Shown: positions 36,005-44,616, counted from the first letter of the stretch. The stretch is 64,000 nucleotides of DNA from CALGYY01 sp963678485 (GCA_963678485.1 OY782882.1:3720001-3784000), one strand, 5' to 3'. Notes: generated by a model from the sequence alone, not told the origin. Numbers and translations are program-made.

Positions 36005-36526
36005 ATGAAAGCAATTTTTAAAAGTGCAGCGCTGATTTTTGTAATGATGATGGGCTTTTCGCTCGCAGCTGATGCACAAGCAGGAAAGAAAGCGGATAAC
36101 GACACTGAGGAGTGGAGATACGATATCGAATGTGTTTCTACCGGTGCCTCTGGTTCTTACCAGGTAAAGGTATGGTCGTATTCGAAAAAGTCAACCGTTG
36201 CCCTCAACCAGGCCAAGAAGAATGCTGTACATGGTGTTATTTTTAAAGGATTTACCGGAGTTGGTGCCGGATGCACACAAAAGCCCCTCGCCAATAGCCC
36301 GGCAATCGAACAAGAAAAATCAGAATTCTTTAAAGACTTTTTTGCTGATGGTGGCAAGTACATGAAATACGTAACTGCAGCCTCAGAAGGTGAATTGGCT
36401 GTTGGCGATGTTATTAAAGTTGGTAAAGAATACAAAATTGGCGTAGTGGTTTCTGTCTACAAAGACCAATTACGTAAGGATCTCGAAGCAGCTGGTATTA
36501 TTAAAGGCCTCAGCGACGGTTTCTAA
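36005..36526 (+). CDS. Small exported LPP20/FlgT-like protein, gene 2 of the operon
   Basis: 173 residues with a signal peptide ending ADAQA. It shares a block with the next gene: a helix with KNAVHGVIFKG, a Cys before KP, FFKDFFADGGKYMKYV and a final KIGVVVSVYKDQLRKDLEAAGII. The alternation of an Ala-rich helix with a VxVxxDxLRxxLxxxGI strand-helix resembles the N-terminal domains of LPP20, FlgT and CsgG-like envelope proteins. That similarity is a judgement by eye. It and gene 3 appear to be tandem paralogues, one soluble and one lipidated. Confidence 0.75.
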   Translation: MKAIFKSAALIFVMMMGFSLAADAQAGKKADNDTEEWRYDIECVSTGASGSYQVKVWSYSKKSTVALNQAKKNAVHGVIFKGFTGVGAGCTQKPLANSPAIEQEKSEFFKDFFADGGKYMKYVTAASEGELAVGDVIKVGKEYKIGVVVSVYKDQLRKDLEAAGIIKGLSDGF

Positions 36527-36544
36527 ACTATATAACTAAACAAC

Positions 36545-37039
36545 ATGAAAAACAGAATATCTTTGATCGCAGTTGTTGTGGTCAGCATGATTATGGTTGC
36601 TGCATGCAACCCCCAGCGACATATCGCAGGGAACTACACCTTTAAAACTTCATGTATGGGCGTCGAACTCGACGGTTCACAAACGCTGAAAGCATGGGGT
36701 GATGGACGTAATCGTACTGATGCTGTTGAGCAGGCCTATAAAAATGCCGTTCGCGATGTTATCTTCGTTGGAATCACTGATGGGAAAGAGGATTGCAATA
36801 CCAAACCTATCATCTTTGAAGTGAATGCTCAGGAAAAGTATCAGGATTATTTTAATAAATTCTTTGCCGATGGCGGCGCCTATAAAGAATTTGTTTCGCA
36901 GAAAGACGGTTCACGTTATCATATCGAGCTTTTAAAAGAACGCAAACAAGCCGGTTCGCAAGAGAAGTATGGCGTTGTTGTCCGCGTTCTCAGGGCTGAA
37001 CTTGTTGCCCGTTTGAAAGCTGATGGTATAATCAAGTAA
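36545..37039 (+). CDS. Lipoprotein paralogue of gene 2, gene 3 of the operon
   Basis: 164 residues. Lipobox MVAACNP puts a lipidated Cys at residue 21. The mature part parallels the preceding gene: AYKNAVRDVIFVGITDG, DCNTKP, FNKFFADGGAYKEFV and YGVVVRVLRAELVARLKADGIIK. It starts 18 bases after gene 2. The pair suggests a duplicated subunit, one tethered to the outer membrane and one periplasmic. No enzymatic residues are apparent. Confidence 0.78.
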   Translation: MKNRISLIAVVVVSMIMVAACNPQRHIAGNYTFKTSCMGVELDGSQTLKAWGDGRNRTDAVEQAYKNAVRDVIFVGITDGKEDCNTKPIIFEVNAQEKYQDYFNKFFADGGAYKEFVSQKDGSRYHIELLKERKQAGSQEKYGVVVRVLRAELVARLKADGIIK

Positions 37040-37068
37040 TTAGTTATCACATAAAAATTATAGAGAAA

Positions 37069-38025
37069 ATGAAAAAAGTTTTTAGCGTAGTATTGTTGGC
37101 TGTCGTTATGCTGGCAGGTGTAAACCAGGCATTCTCTCAGGCAAAAAAGCCAACCATTATGATTTTACCCAGCGACGTGTGGTGTAACACTAATGGGTTT
37201 ATGACCGAATACGATAATCAGGGCACTATAGTGAAAGTTCCCGATTACAAACGCGCATTTCAGGAAAGTGCTGATCTGTTATTGGTAATTAGCAAAATCA
37301 ACGGAATGATGGCAGATCGCGGATTCCCTTTGAAAAATGCCGAATCTATTTTGAAAAGCTTAGCCAGCGAAAGCGCTGAAGATGCTATGTTAACCAGTAA
37401 AAACGGTGGAAGCGTTACCGAAAGCCCTATCGATAAATTGAAGAAAACAGCCAAGGCTGATATCATCATGCAGTTGACCTGGACAGTGAATGTTACTGGT
37501 CCTAAAAAATCGGTGACCTTTAATCTTCAGGGACTCGATTCCTACACTGATAAGCAAATTGCAACCGCAGCCGGAACAGGTGCACCTTCATTCTCCGCTG
37601 AATTGCCCGTATTGCTTGAGGAAGCTGTGCTTGCACATCTCGACAATTTCAACAGTTCATTGCAAGCATATTTTGATGATATGTTTGCCAATGGTCGTGA
37701 AATCACCATTAAAATCAAAAAATTTGATACATGGGATGGCGATTTAGAAACTGAATTTGACGGAAAAGAACTGGGAACCATCATCGAAGAATGGCTCACA
37801 GCGCACACTGTAAAAGGTCGCTTCAGCACTACCGATGCAACGGAAAACATGATGTTCTTCGAACAGGTGCGTATACCTTTGTATGACGAAACCGGCAAAG
37901 CTATTGATGCCAGAGCTTTCTGCAAGAATCTTCAAACCTTTTTGAAGGATCCTCCATACAACATCACAAACAAATTGATGACTAAAGGACTTGGTCAGGT
38001 GACCATTGTTCTTGGCGATAAATAA
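37069..38025 (+). CDS. DUF6175-like exported protein, gene 4 of the operon
   Basis: 318 residues with a signal peptide ending AFSQA. The mature N-terminus KPTIMILPSDVWCNTNG then LLLVISKINGMMADRGFPLK is what I recall as the DUF6175 signature found across Bacteroidota. The fold pattern (an ILPSD strand, a helix, then KADIIMQLTWTV and DSYTDKQI) is like CsgG/LpoB-type outer-membrane assembly proteins. Spacing to gene 3 is 29 bases. The biological role of DUF6175 is not established as far as I know. Confidence 0.78.
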   Translation: MKKVFSVVLLAVVMLAGVNQAFSQAKKPTIMILPSDVWCNTNGFMTEYDNQGTIVKVPDYKRAFQESADLLLVISKINGMMADRGFPLKNAESILKSLASESAEDAMLTSKNGGSVTESPIDKLKKTAKADIIMQLTWTVNVTGPKKSVTFNLQGLDSYTDKQIATAAGTGAPSFSAELPVLLEEAVLAHLDNFNSSLQAYFDDMFANGREITIKIKKFDTWDGDLETEFDGKELGTIIEEWLTAHTVKGRFSTTDATENMMFFEQVRIPLYDETGKAIDARAFCKNLQTFLKDPPYNITNKLMTKGLGQVTIVLGDK

Positions 38026-38049
38026 TCCATACTTAAACAACGTACAACA

Positions 38050-39009
38050 ATGAAAAAATATAAATTCGTTTTATTGCTTGCATTTGCTTTGTGCCTCAGC
38101 TATGCACAAGCGCAAACCGGTGATGGAAAAATGACTGATAAAGGCCGTTTGACACTCGCAGTCTGGGTTCCCGATCAAATCGAAAATATGCCTGCAGGTG
38201 CTCAGGCAAATCTTGAAAATAAGCTCAATCAGATTCTTACTGCCAATGGAATGAGTGGCAATGTAATGAACACCCGCTTTATTTTATCAGCCAATGTGAT
38301 TGTTCAAACTAAAGACATCACAGCCACTGCACCTCCAATGCAGGCCTACACACTTGATGTTACGCTTTATATTGGCGATGGCTTTGAAGGCAAAGCTTTT
38401 TCAAGCTATACAACTACGGTAAAAGGTGTTGGTGAAAATGAGACTAAAGCATATAATGCTGCGCTCAAAAGCATCAAAACTACCGATCCTGCCTATCAGA
38501 CCTTCATTGATAAGGGAAAGAGCAAGATCATTGAATATTACAACGCTCAGTGCGATTTTATCATCAAAGATGCACAGTCCTTAGCCAATATGAACAAATT
38601 CGATGAAGCCATCTGGAAACTCACTTCTGTACCTGATGTTTGCACCGAATGCTGGGAAAAATGCATGAAAGCAGTTGCTCCGATTTTCCAACAGAAAATC
38701 GATTTTGAATGCAAAACCAAACTTCTGGAAGCTACCAATCTCTGGAATGCTGGACAAAGCTGGGATGCAGCACAATCTGCTGGAGCAATCCTCGCTACCA
38801 TCGATCCAAAATCCGCTTGCTTTGCTGAATCCAAAGCTTTATCAGATAAAATTGCAAAACGAATTCTGGAAGTTGACAAGCGCGAATGGAACTTCAAGTA
38901 TGATCAGGAAATCGGACTTGAACGTGATATGATTAAGGCTTATCGCGATGTTGGTGTTGCCTGGGGCAATGGTCAGCCACAAAATGTTACCTACAAAACC
39001 TTATGGTAG
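38050..39009 (+). CDS. Exported LPP20-like protein with helical repeats, gene 5 of the operon
   Basis: 319 residues with a signal peptide ending AQAQT. The first ~160 residues are a beta/alpha domain with TTTVKGVGENETKAYNAAL, like the Gly-Ala signature of LPP20-type proteins. Residues ~165-300 are TPR-like helices with many Cys pairs (CTECWEKC and others), suggesting disulfides in the periplasm. It is the last gene, ending 37 bases before the terminator. With genes 1-4 it likely forms an uncharacterised envelope complex. Confidence 0.75.
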   Translation: MKKYKFVLLLAFALCLSYAQAQTGDGKMTDKGRLTLAVWVPDQIENMPAGAQANLENKLNQILTANGMSGNVMNTRFILSANVIVQTKDITATAPPMQAYTLDVTLYIGDGFEGKAFSSYTTTVKGVGENETKAYNAALKSIKTTDPAYQTFIDKGKSKIIEYYNAQCDFIIKDAQSLANMNKFDEAIWKLTSVPDVCTECWEKCMKAVAPIFQQKIDFECKTKLLEATNLWNAGQSWDAAQSAGAILATIDPKSACFAESKALSDKIAKRILEVDKREWNFKYDQEIGLERDMIKAYRDVGVAWGNGQPQNVTYKTLW

Positions 39010-39045
39010 AAGCAGTCGCCGCATCATTGCGTTGTCTGTAAAAAT

Positions 39046-39076
39046 CAAGAAGCTGCTTCAAAAAGGCAGCTTCTTG
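39046..39076 (+). terminator. Terminator of the five-gene exported-protein operon
   Basis: CAAGAAGCTGC (39046-39056) pairs perfectly with GCAGCTTCTTG (39066-39076), followed by CATTTTATT. This marks the operon end 37 bases after the last stop. Confidence 0.8.
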
Positions 39077-39093
39077 CATTTTATTCGCTTAAG

Positions 39094-39127
39094 TTGCTGT
39101 CTGCAATCAACAACATCCTTACCTTTG
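39094..39127 (+). promoter_or_regulatory. Promoter of mnmD (TTG-N23-TACCTTTG)
   Basis: TTG at 39094-39096 and TACCTTTG at 39120-39127 are separated by 23 bases, within the Bacteroidetes range. Because the -7 box ends 17 bases before the ATG at 39145, it rules out the upstream TTG at 39094 as the start codon. Confidence 0.65.
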
Positions 39128-39144
39128 ACGCTCAAAGAAAATCA

Positions 39145-39816
39145 ATGAAGCAAAGCTCTTTTATTCCTGCAAAGACCGCCGATGGATCGTTTACCCTGTA
39201 TTCATCCGCTATGGAAGAATCGTATCATTCGATGAATGGTGCCGTTCAGGAATCAAAACATGTTTTTATCGAAGCTGGATTACACCAGTTTTCGCAAAAA
39301 CAACTTTCAATTTTTGAAGTTGGTTTTGGTACAGGACTCAATGCACTCCTTAGTTGGGGCGAGGCTCAGCGCAGGAAGCTGCAGATTGAGTATGATGCCA
39401 TTGAGGCCTATCCCGTGGCTGCTGAAGTTTTGCATGTATTGAATTATAAGAAACTTGAACCGGAATTGCCCCCTAGTGCATTTTTACAAATTCATCTTGG
39501 TGAGTGGAATACCCCGCTAAATCTGGAGAAAGGAACATTTGTACTTAAAAAAATTCTGGGCGATTTCGCTACCTACAAGTTTACAAAAAAGTATGATTTG
39601 ATTTACTTCGATGCCTTTGCTCCCGAGAAACAACCTGAAATGTGGGATGAATCATTGTTTCGGCGACTCTATAGTGCAATGAATCAACGTGGCATCATTG
39701 TCACCTATTGCGCAAAAGGAGAGGTGAGGCGACGTATGGAACGTTCCGGCTTTAATGTAACCCGTATTCAGGGTCCGGCCGGAAAACGGGAGATGATCAG
39801 AGCATTTAAAAAGTAG
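39145..39816 (+). CDS. mnmD: tRNA (mnm5s2U34)-methyltransferase MnmD-like
   Basis: 223 residues from the ATG at 39145. Matches stand-alone MnmC N-terminal-domain methyltransferases: FTLYSSAMEESYHSMNGA (substrate side), FEVGFGTGLNALL (SAM motif I), YFDAFAPEKQPEMWDESLF (active-site block) and a C-terminal RRMERSGFNVTRIQGPAGKREM. It methylates the aminomethyl-2-thiouridine intermediate at the wobble base of certain tRNAs, improving decoding. A longer frame exists from a TTG at 39094, but the promoter lies inside it. Confidence 0.9.
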   Translation: MKQSSFIPAKTADGSFTLYSSAMEESYHSMNGAVQESKHVFIEAGLHQFSQKQLSIFEVGFGTGLNALLSWGEAQRRKLQIEYDAIEAYPVAAEVLHVLNYKKLEPELPPSAFLQIHLGEWNTPLNLEKGTFVLKKILGDFATYKFTKKYDLIYFDAFAPEKQPEMWDESLFRRLYSAMNQRGIIVTYCAKGEVRRRMERSGFNVTRIQGPAGKREMIRAFKK

Positions 39817-39912
39817 ATTGTCTCTTATCTGTCTGAATGCATTGATTTTACTGGAGTTTCGGGATAGATAAAATCGTTTCCGATTAAAGCCCCAATAGCT
39901 CAAATATTTTCG

Positions 39913-39920
39913 TACCTTTG
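39913..39920 (+). promoter_or_regulatory. -7 box upstream of the RND exporter
   Basis: TACCTTTG (TAnnTTTG), 27 bases before the ATG at 39947. No -33 TTG at standard spacing. Confidence 0.45.
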
Positions 39921-39946
39921 CTCCCATTTTGGAAAACAACTGATTT

Positions 39947-42238
39947 ATGTGGAAATATCTTGTACGTATCATTCTTAGGAACAGGTTGGCTGTGATTATT
40001 GTCATTGGTTTGCTCACAGCTTTTATGGCCTATAACGCGCTGGATGTAAAGTTCTCCTACGAAATGGCCAGAATGCTGCCTTCAACAGATTCGACCTATA
40101 TTAAGTATGAAACTTTTAAAAGTCGCTTTGGTGAAGATGGTAATGTGTTTACCATCGGAATCAAGAATGACAAGCTTTTTGAACCTGAACAATTCAACGA
40201 GTTTTACAATGTTTGTCAGGAAATCAAAAAGATGGACGGCGTCGAAGAAGTGGTTTCTGTGGCACGCACTGTAAACATGGTTAAAAACGACAGTACCAAA
40301 AAATTCGAATTTCAACCCGTTGCCAAAGGGGAGGCTCTTTCAAAAGCATATACCGATAGTGTTCGTGATTTAGTATTATCACTGCCTTTTTACAGAGGAT
40401 TGTTGTTCAATAAATCTTCTGATGTATATCTGATTCTTGTTACCCTCGATCGCAAAAAGCTTAACGACAAAAGCCGTGAGGGCTTGATCATGGATATCAA
40501 GGAGAAGGTGGATCATTACACAAGCAAACATTCGATTGAAGTTCATTATTCCGGACTCCCTTATATACGAACCGTTACCACTCAAAAGGTAAAATCGGAG
40601 CTCATCATTTTTATCATCATCTCCTTGCTCATCGCGGCTTTTGTGATGCTGCTGTTTTTCAAATCGCCCAGAGTTGTTGTTTCTTCAATGATATTGGTGC
40701 TCATCAGTATCATCTGGACACTAGGAACGATGGCGCTTTTCGGATACAGGGTGAGTATTCTCACAGGGGTCTTGCCTTCACTGATCATTATCATTGCGAT
40801 TGAAAATTGCATATATCTTATCAATAAATATCATTGGGAGTACAAAACCCATCAGAATAAGGTTAAAGCCCTTTCACGCGTAGTACAGCGCATCGGTATG
40901 GCCACTATGATGACCAATGCCACTACTGCTGCGGGCTTCGCGACCTTCATCTTTACTTCAAATACGATGCTCATGCAATTCGGTATCGTGGCTTCTATCA
41001 ACATCATGGTTGAGTATGTGATGTCGATTATGCTGATTCCCGTAATCTTCAGCTATCTGGCTCCACCGAACGAAAAGCAATTGAAATATCTCGAAGGTAA
41101 GCGAACCAATTTCATTATTGAAACAGTTAAAAAGATTGTTTTCAATAATCGCAAACTTGTATTTATAATTACTGCAGTGTTTATTGTGGTTTGTATCTAT
41201 GGCGTTAGCCTAATGAAAACCTCGGGAAAGATGGTAGATGACCTGAAACCGAGTGATCCTGTTTTTGTTGATCTTAAGTTTTTTGAAAAGAATTTTGGTG
41301 GCGTCATGCCTTATGAGATTTCTATCGATACCAAAAAGAAGGGCGGGGTAATGAAACTTTCGTTTATTGAGAAAATAAATGAATTGCAGGATACCATGGC
41401 CACTTATCCACAATTCTCGAAACCCCTTTCTGTTGCGCAGTTTGTGAAGTTTGCCAAGCAATCCTTTTACAACGGCGATTCGTCGTTCTACTCCTTACCT
41501 AATAATAACGAAGCGGTATTTATTCTTTCGTACCTGCCCAAAGTTAAAGGCAAGAAGAATATGCTGCATTCCTTTATCGACAGCACCAAAAGATACACAC
41601 GTATAAGTTATCAAATGGCTGATGTGGGAAGTGCCGAAATGCGCGCTATCAATGCAAAGCTGCGTCCTCAGATCGATTCTATTTTTGATCCGCAGAAGTA
41701 CGACGTCACAGTTACCGGCAATAGTCTGGTATACACCAAAGGCACCGATTTTTTAATCCGCAATTTATGGGAAAGTGTAATCATCGGAATTATTCTTATT
41801 TCGTTACTGATTGCAGTTGTATTTAAATCTTTGCGAATGGTGGTCATCGCCATGATTTGTAATCTCATTCCGCTATTGATTACAGCGGCAATTATGGGTT
41901 ATTTTTCAATACCAGTTAAACCATCAACACTCATCGTATTCAGTGTGGCATTGGGGATATCCATCGATAATGCGATATTGTTTATGACGAAGTATAAGAC
42001 CGAGCTCTTTTTTACCGGTGGTAATGTAAAAGAAGCGGTGACCTTTACTTTGGATGAGGTGGGTATCAGTATGATCTACTCCTCTATAGTGTTGGTCTTC
42101 GGATTTGGTATCTTCATCTTCTCCGGCTTTGGCGGTACACAGGCTCTGGGTATGTTGATTTCCATCACACTGTTCCTTGCTATGTTCTTCAACATTATCG
42201 TTCTTCCTTCAATCATTCTTGCAATAAAAAAGATCTGA
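39947..42238 (+). CDS. RND-superfamily (MMPL/SSD-type) membrane exporter
   Basis: 763 residues with the duplicated RND plan: helix 1 (~13-32), a periplasmic domain (~35-200), five helices (~205-370, with GVLPSLIIIIAIENCIYL), a second single helix (~402-422), a second periplasmic domain and five final helices (~605-760, with ALGISIDNAILFMTKYK). The IENCIY and IDNAILF segments occupy the helix-4/10 positions where RND proteins bear proton-relay acids. Family members export lipids, sterols or hydrophobic compounds. No adaptor or outer-membrane channel gene lies nearby, consistent with lipid-type MMPL transporters. Confidence 0.88.
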   Translation: MWKYLVRIILRNRLAVIIVIGLLTAFMAYNALDVKFSYEMARMLPSTDSTYIKYETFKSRFGEDGNVFTIGIKNDKLFEPEQFNEFYNVCQEIKKMDGVEEVVSVARTVNMVKNDSTKKFEFQPVAKGEALSKAYTDSVRDLVLSLPFYRGLLFNKSSDVYLILVTLDRKKLNDKSREGLIMDIKEKVDHYTSKHSIEVHYSGLPYIRTVTTQKVKSELIIFIIISLLIAAFVMLLFFKSPRVVVSSMILVLISIIWTLGTMALFGYRVSILTGVLPSLIIIIAIENCIYLINKYHWEYKTHQNKVKALSRVVQRIGMATMMTNATTAAGFATFIFTSNTMLMQFGIVASINIMVEYVMSIMLIPVIFSYLAPPNEKQLKYLEGKRTNFIIETVKKIVFNNRKLVFIITAVFIVVCIYGVSLMKTSGKMVDDLKPSDPVFVDLKFFEKNFGGVMPYEISIDTKKKGGVMKLSFIEKINELQDTMATYPQFSKPLSVAQFVKFAKQSFYNGDSSFYSLPNNNEAVFILSYLPKVKGKKNMLHSFIDSTKRYTRISYQMADVGSAEMRAINAKLRPQIDSIFDPQKYDVTVTGNSLVYTKGTDFLIRNLWESVIIGIILISLLIAVVFKSLRMVVIAMICNLIPLLITAAIMGYFSIPVKPSTLIVFSVALGISIDNAILFMTKYKTELFFTGGNVKEAVTFTLDEVGISMIYSSIVLVFGFGIFIFSGFGGTQALGMLISITLFLAMFFNIIVLPSIILAIKKI

Positions 42239-42270
42239 CGTTAAAGTTGAAGGTGTCAATTATGCAATAC

Positions 42271-42321
42271 TTCACCCCGTGACTTCGCAATGCCTAACGC
42301 AAAACGCAGTCACGGGGTGAA
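42271..42321. terminator. Terminator-like inverted repeat between convergent genes
   Basis: TTCACCCCGTGACT (42271-42284) is exactly inverted as AGTCACGGGGTGAA (42308-42321) around a 23-base loop. It lies between the RND exporter and the convergent helicase gene. The arms resemble those of the 39-base palindrome at 18428-18466. Confidence 0.55.
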
Positions 42322-42411
42322 TAGTGAAATAAGCGGTCACAGGCTAAAGGGAAAAACCACTGTATTGATTTTAATATAGTATCTAAGGAAATCCAAGCCA
42401 ATTGAAGGAAG

Positions 42412-43665
42412 TCAGGAATTTCGTTTGCGGGCGCCGAAGGTACGATTACGCCCATAACCGCCAGTCGATCTGGGTTTGCTGGGACGAGGCTGTTGTTGAG
42501 TTTTTGCTTTGGCTTCCACCACCTGGATAAGCATAGGGAAGGGGTGTTCGGAAACGACTGGGATAGGCTTGGATAGCAACTTCTGTATATCTTTTATGTA
42601 AGCCTTTTCTTCTGCATCGCAGAGCGATATCGCAATGCCTGTGGATCCAGCCCTTCCGGTGCGACCAATACGGTGTACGTAGGTCTCAGGAATATTAGGG
42701 ATTTCAAAATTTATCACCGCAGAAAGTTCGTCGATATCAATACCGCGTGACGCAATGTCCGAGGCAGCAAGCACTCTGGTCTTATTACTTTTAAAGTTGC
42801 TAAGTGCCCGTTGGCGGGCATTCTGTGATTTGTTGCCATGAATGGCTTCAGATTTAATTCCTTGTTTGTTCAGAAATTTTGCAACGCGATCGGCTCCATG
42901 TTTTGTGCGGGTGAAGAGCAAAATATTGTAGAGCGAATTATCATCCAGCAAATGCAGCAATAGTGCATTTTTATTTTCCTTGTCTACATAATAGAGTGAT
43001 TGCCTTATCAAATCGGCCGTTTCGATTACCGGCGCTATTTCAGCTTTTGCGGGGTTCTTAAGGATACTGCCAGCAAGTTCTTTTATATCCGGCGACATGG
43101 TCGCGGAAAAAAACAAGGATTGACGTTCAGCAGGCAGTACTTTGATAATTTTACGAACATCGTGAATAAAGCCCATATCGAGCATACGGTCGGCCTCGTC
43201 GAGCACAAATAGTTCAAGACTTTTCAGATTGATGAAACCCTGATCCATCAGGTCGAGGAGTCGTCCCGGAGTGGCAATTAAAATATCGATACCTGTTCTT
43301 AAGGCCGTCGTTTGCGGGTTTTGGTTCACTCCGCCGAAGATTACTGTATGCTTAAGTTTGGTGTGTTTTCCATAAGCTGTAAAGCTCTCTCCGATTTGTA
43401 TAGCGAGTTCGCGGGTTGGAGTGACGATTAAGGCTTTGATGCGTTTGACGCCATGTTCAGCTGCTTGTTTGTTGTAGAGCAATTGAAGGATAGGAATAGC
43501 GAAGGCGGCTGTTTTTCCGGTTCCGGTTTGTGCACTGCCAATTAAATCGCGGCCTGCAAGGACAAGGGGTATAGCTTTTTCCTGAATTGGGGTGGGAGAG
43601 GAGTAACCTTCGGTTGCGATTGCCTTGAGTATCGGTTCAACCAGGTTTAATTTTTCGAATGTCAT
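42412..43665 (-). CDS. rhlE: DEAD-box RNA helicase, RhlE type
   Basis: 417 residues with all helicase motifs in order: Q motif (GYSSPTPIQ), motif I AQTGTGKTA, PTRELA, TPGRLLDL, DEAD box VLDEADRMLDMGF, SAT (FFSATMS), and in the second domain TRTKHGADR, ASDIASRGIDI and HRIGRTGR. A short basic Arg/Gly tail (PRPSKPRSTGGYGRNR) supports RhlE-like function in RNA or ribosome remodelling. A monocistronic minus-strand gene, convergent with the RND exporter. No convincing -7 box was found upstream. Confidence 0.92.
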   Translation of the reverse strand: MTFEKLNLVEPILKAIATEGYSSPTPIQEKAIPLVLAGRDLIGSAQTGTGKTAAFAIPILQLLYNKQAAEHGVKRIKALIVTPTRELAIQIGESFTAYGKHTKLKHTVIFGGVNQNPQTTALRTGIDILIATPGRLLDLMDQGFINLKSLELFVLDEADRMLDMGFIHDVRKIIKVLPAERQSLFFSATMSPDIKELAGSILKNPAKAEIAPVIETADLIRQSLYYVDKENKNALLLHLLDDNSLYNILLFTRTKHGADRVAKFLNKQGIKSEAIHGNKSQNARQRALSNFKSNKTRVLAASDIASRGIDIDELSAVINFEIPNIPETYVHRIGRTGRAGSTGIAISLCDAEEKAYIKDIQKLLSKPIPVVSEHPFPMLIQVVEAKAKTQQQPRPSKPRSTGGYGRNRTFGARKRNS

Positions 43666-43985
43666 AAAAGGTATTAGTAAGGCTGACCAGATGTTGCAAG
43701 CAAATCAATGAACCTTGGTGTTATTAATATTATGCAAAGGTCGGTCTTTTTATTGGTTTATGGGCTTTTTTCTTTCAGTGCTTATGTGCCTTAGTTAATT
43801 AGTTGATTAGTTAAAGGCAACAGCGATGCTTATTATGTAAAGCAGGAGAAATTCATAAACAAGAAAAACCTTCAATGAAGTGACGAAGTTCTAGTGCAGT
43901 AAAGTCGCACCCTGCAAGGTGTGCAGCGCAGTAAAAACTGATTAACTAGTTAACTGATTTCCCTTCGACAGGCTCAGGGACCGTG

Positions 43986-44076
43986 TTATTATTTTATCTA
44001 AAAGTGGTCTCGGCTACGCTCGACCACTTGCTCCAAAGGCGCACCGCTGCAATGATTTAATTAATTTTCTAATTAA
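43986..44076 (+). repeat. Dispersed repeat, copy A
   Basis: About 91 bases homologous to 50889-50986. Shared landmarks are TTATTTTATC, TCTCGGCT, GCTCCAAAGG, GCACC and the end TTTCTAATTAA. Copy A contains an 8-bp inverted repeat AAGTGGTC/GACCACTT (44002-44009 and 44022-44029). The flanking stretch 43666-43985 has no gene. Confidence 0.55.
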
Positions 44077-44090
44077 ACCTCCAACCCGAC

Positions 44091-44380
44091 ATAACCCAAT
44101 AACCCCAATAACCCCCATAACCCCAATAACCCCCATAACCCCCATAACCCCAATAACCCCCATAACCCCCATAACCCCCATAACCCCCATAACCCCCATA
44201 ACCCCCATAACCCCCATAACCCCCATAACCCCCATAACCCCCATAACCCCCATAACCCCCATAACCCCCATAACCCCCATAACCCCCATAACCCCCATAA
44301 CCCCCATAACCCCCATAACCCCCATAACCCCATAACCCCATAACCCCATAACCCCATAACCCCCATAACCCCATAACCCA
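44091..44380. repeat. G-rich 9-bp minisatellite (CCCCCATAA on +)
   Basis: About 32 tandem copies of a 9-base unit ATAACCCCC with some 8-base ATAACCCC and CAATAACCCC variants near both ends. The minus strand reads GGGGGTTAT repeatedly, so four or more G-runs are always within reach and quadruplex formation is possible. Because 9 is a multiple of 3, the minus strand is open in all three frames (MGV, YGG and GLW tripeptide repeats); these are artefacts of the repeat. Confidence 0.95.
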
Positions 44381-44413
44381 AAAACCCTAACTCCAATCCA
44401 ACCCAAAAATCCT

Positions 44414-44421
44414 TATCTTTG
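44414..44421 (+). promoter_or_regulatory. -7 box of the tRNA-Ala gene
   Basis: TATCTTTG (TAnnTTTG) ends 9 bases before the tRNA 5' end. No TTG at -33; the upstream sequence there is the edge of the minisatellite. Confidence 0.6.
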
Positions 44422-44430
44422 TCCCGTCCT

Positions 44431-44503
44431 GGGGTGTTAGCTCAGTTGGTAGAGCGCTTGGTTCGCAATCAAGAGATCAGGGGTTCGACTCCCCTACACT
44501 CCA
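44431..44503 (+). tRNA. tRNA-Ala (anticodon CGC)
   Basis: 73 bases with a complete cloverleaf. The acceptor arm pairs GGGGTGT with ACACTCC plus discriminator A. The D-loop is AGCTCAGTTGGTAGAGC. The anticodon arm CTTGG-TTCGCAA-TCAAG has CGC at positions 34-36, reading GCG. The T-arm is GGGGTTCGACTCCCC. CCA is not encoded in full. Its 3' flank forms one arm of a long hairpin and is related to the tandem repeats that follow. Confidence 0.95.
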
Positions 44504-44504
44504 C

Positions 44505-44616
44505 AAAGCAAACCACGGTACGTAGTGGATACACCAAGGGAGCCAAAGAAAAATGAGTTTTTCTTTGGCTCCCTTGGTGTATCCAAATGAGCGAAGCGAA
44601 TTCCGTGGTTTGCTTT
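44505..44616 (+). repeat. Long nested hairpin directly after tRNA-Ala
   Basis: An inner perfect 27-bp stem (44527-44553 with 44558-44584, loop TGAG; arm begins GGATACACCAAGGGAGCC) lies inside an outer 14-bp stem AAAGCAAACCACGG (44505-44518) and CCGTGGTTTGCTTT (44603-44616). The outer right arm is also the start of the first 97-bp tandem repeat. It could terminate or process the tRNA transcript, or be an inverted duplication. Confidence 0.85.

Noticed and set aside
39094..39144. TTG start giving a longer MnmD
   Set aside because: The promoter -7 box lies inside this extension, so it cannot be translated from that promoter.
44014..44406. Open frames encoding MGV, YGG or GLW tripeptide repeats
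   Set aside because: They are the same 9-bp minisatellite read in three frames; no signal, composition or flanking support for a protein.
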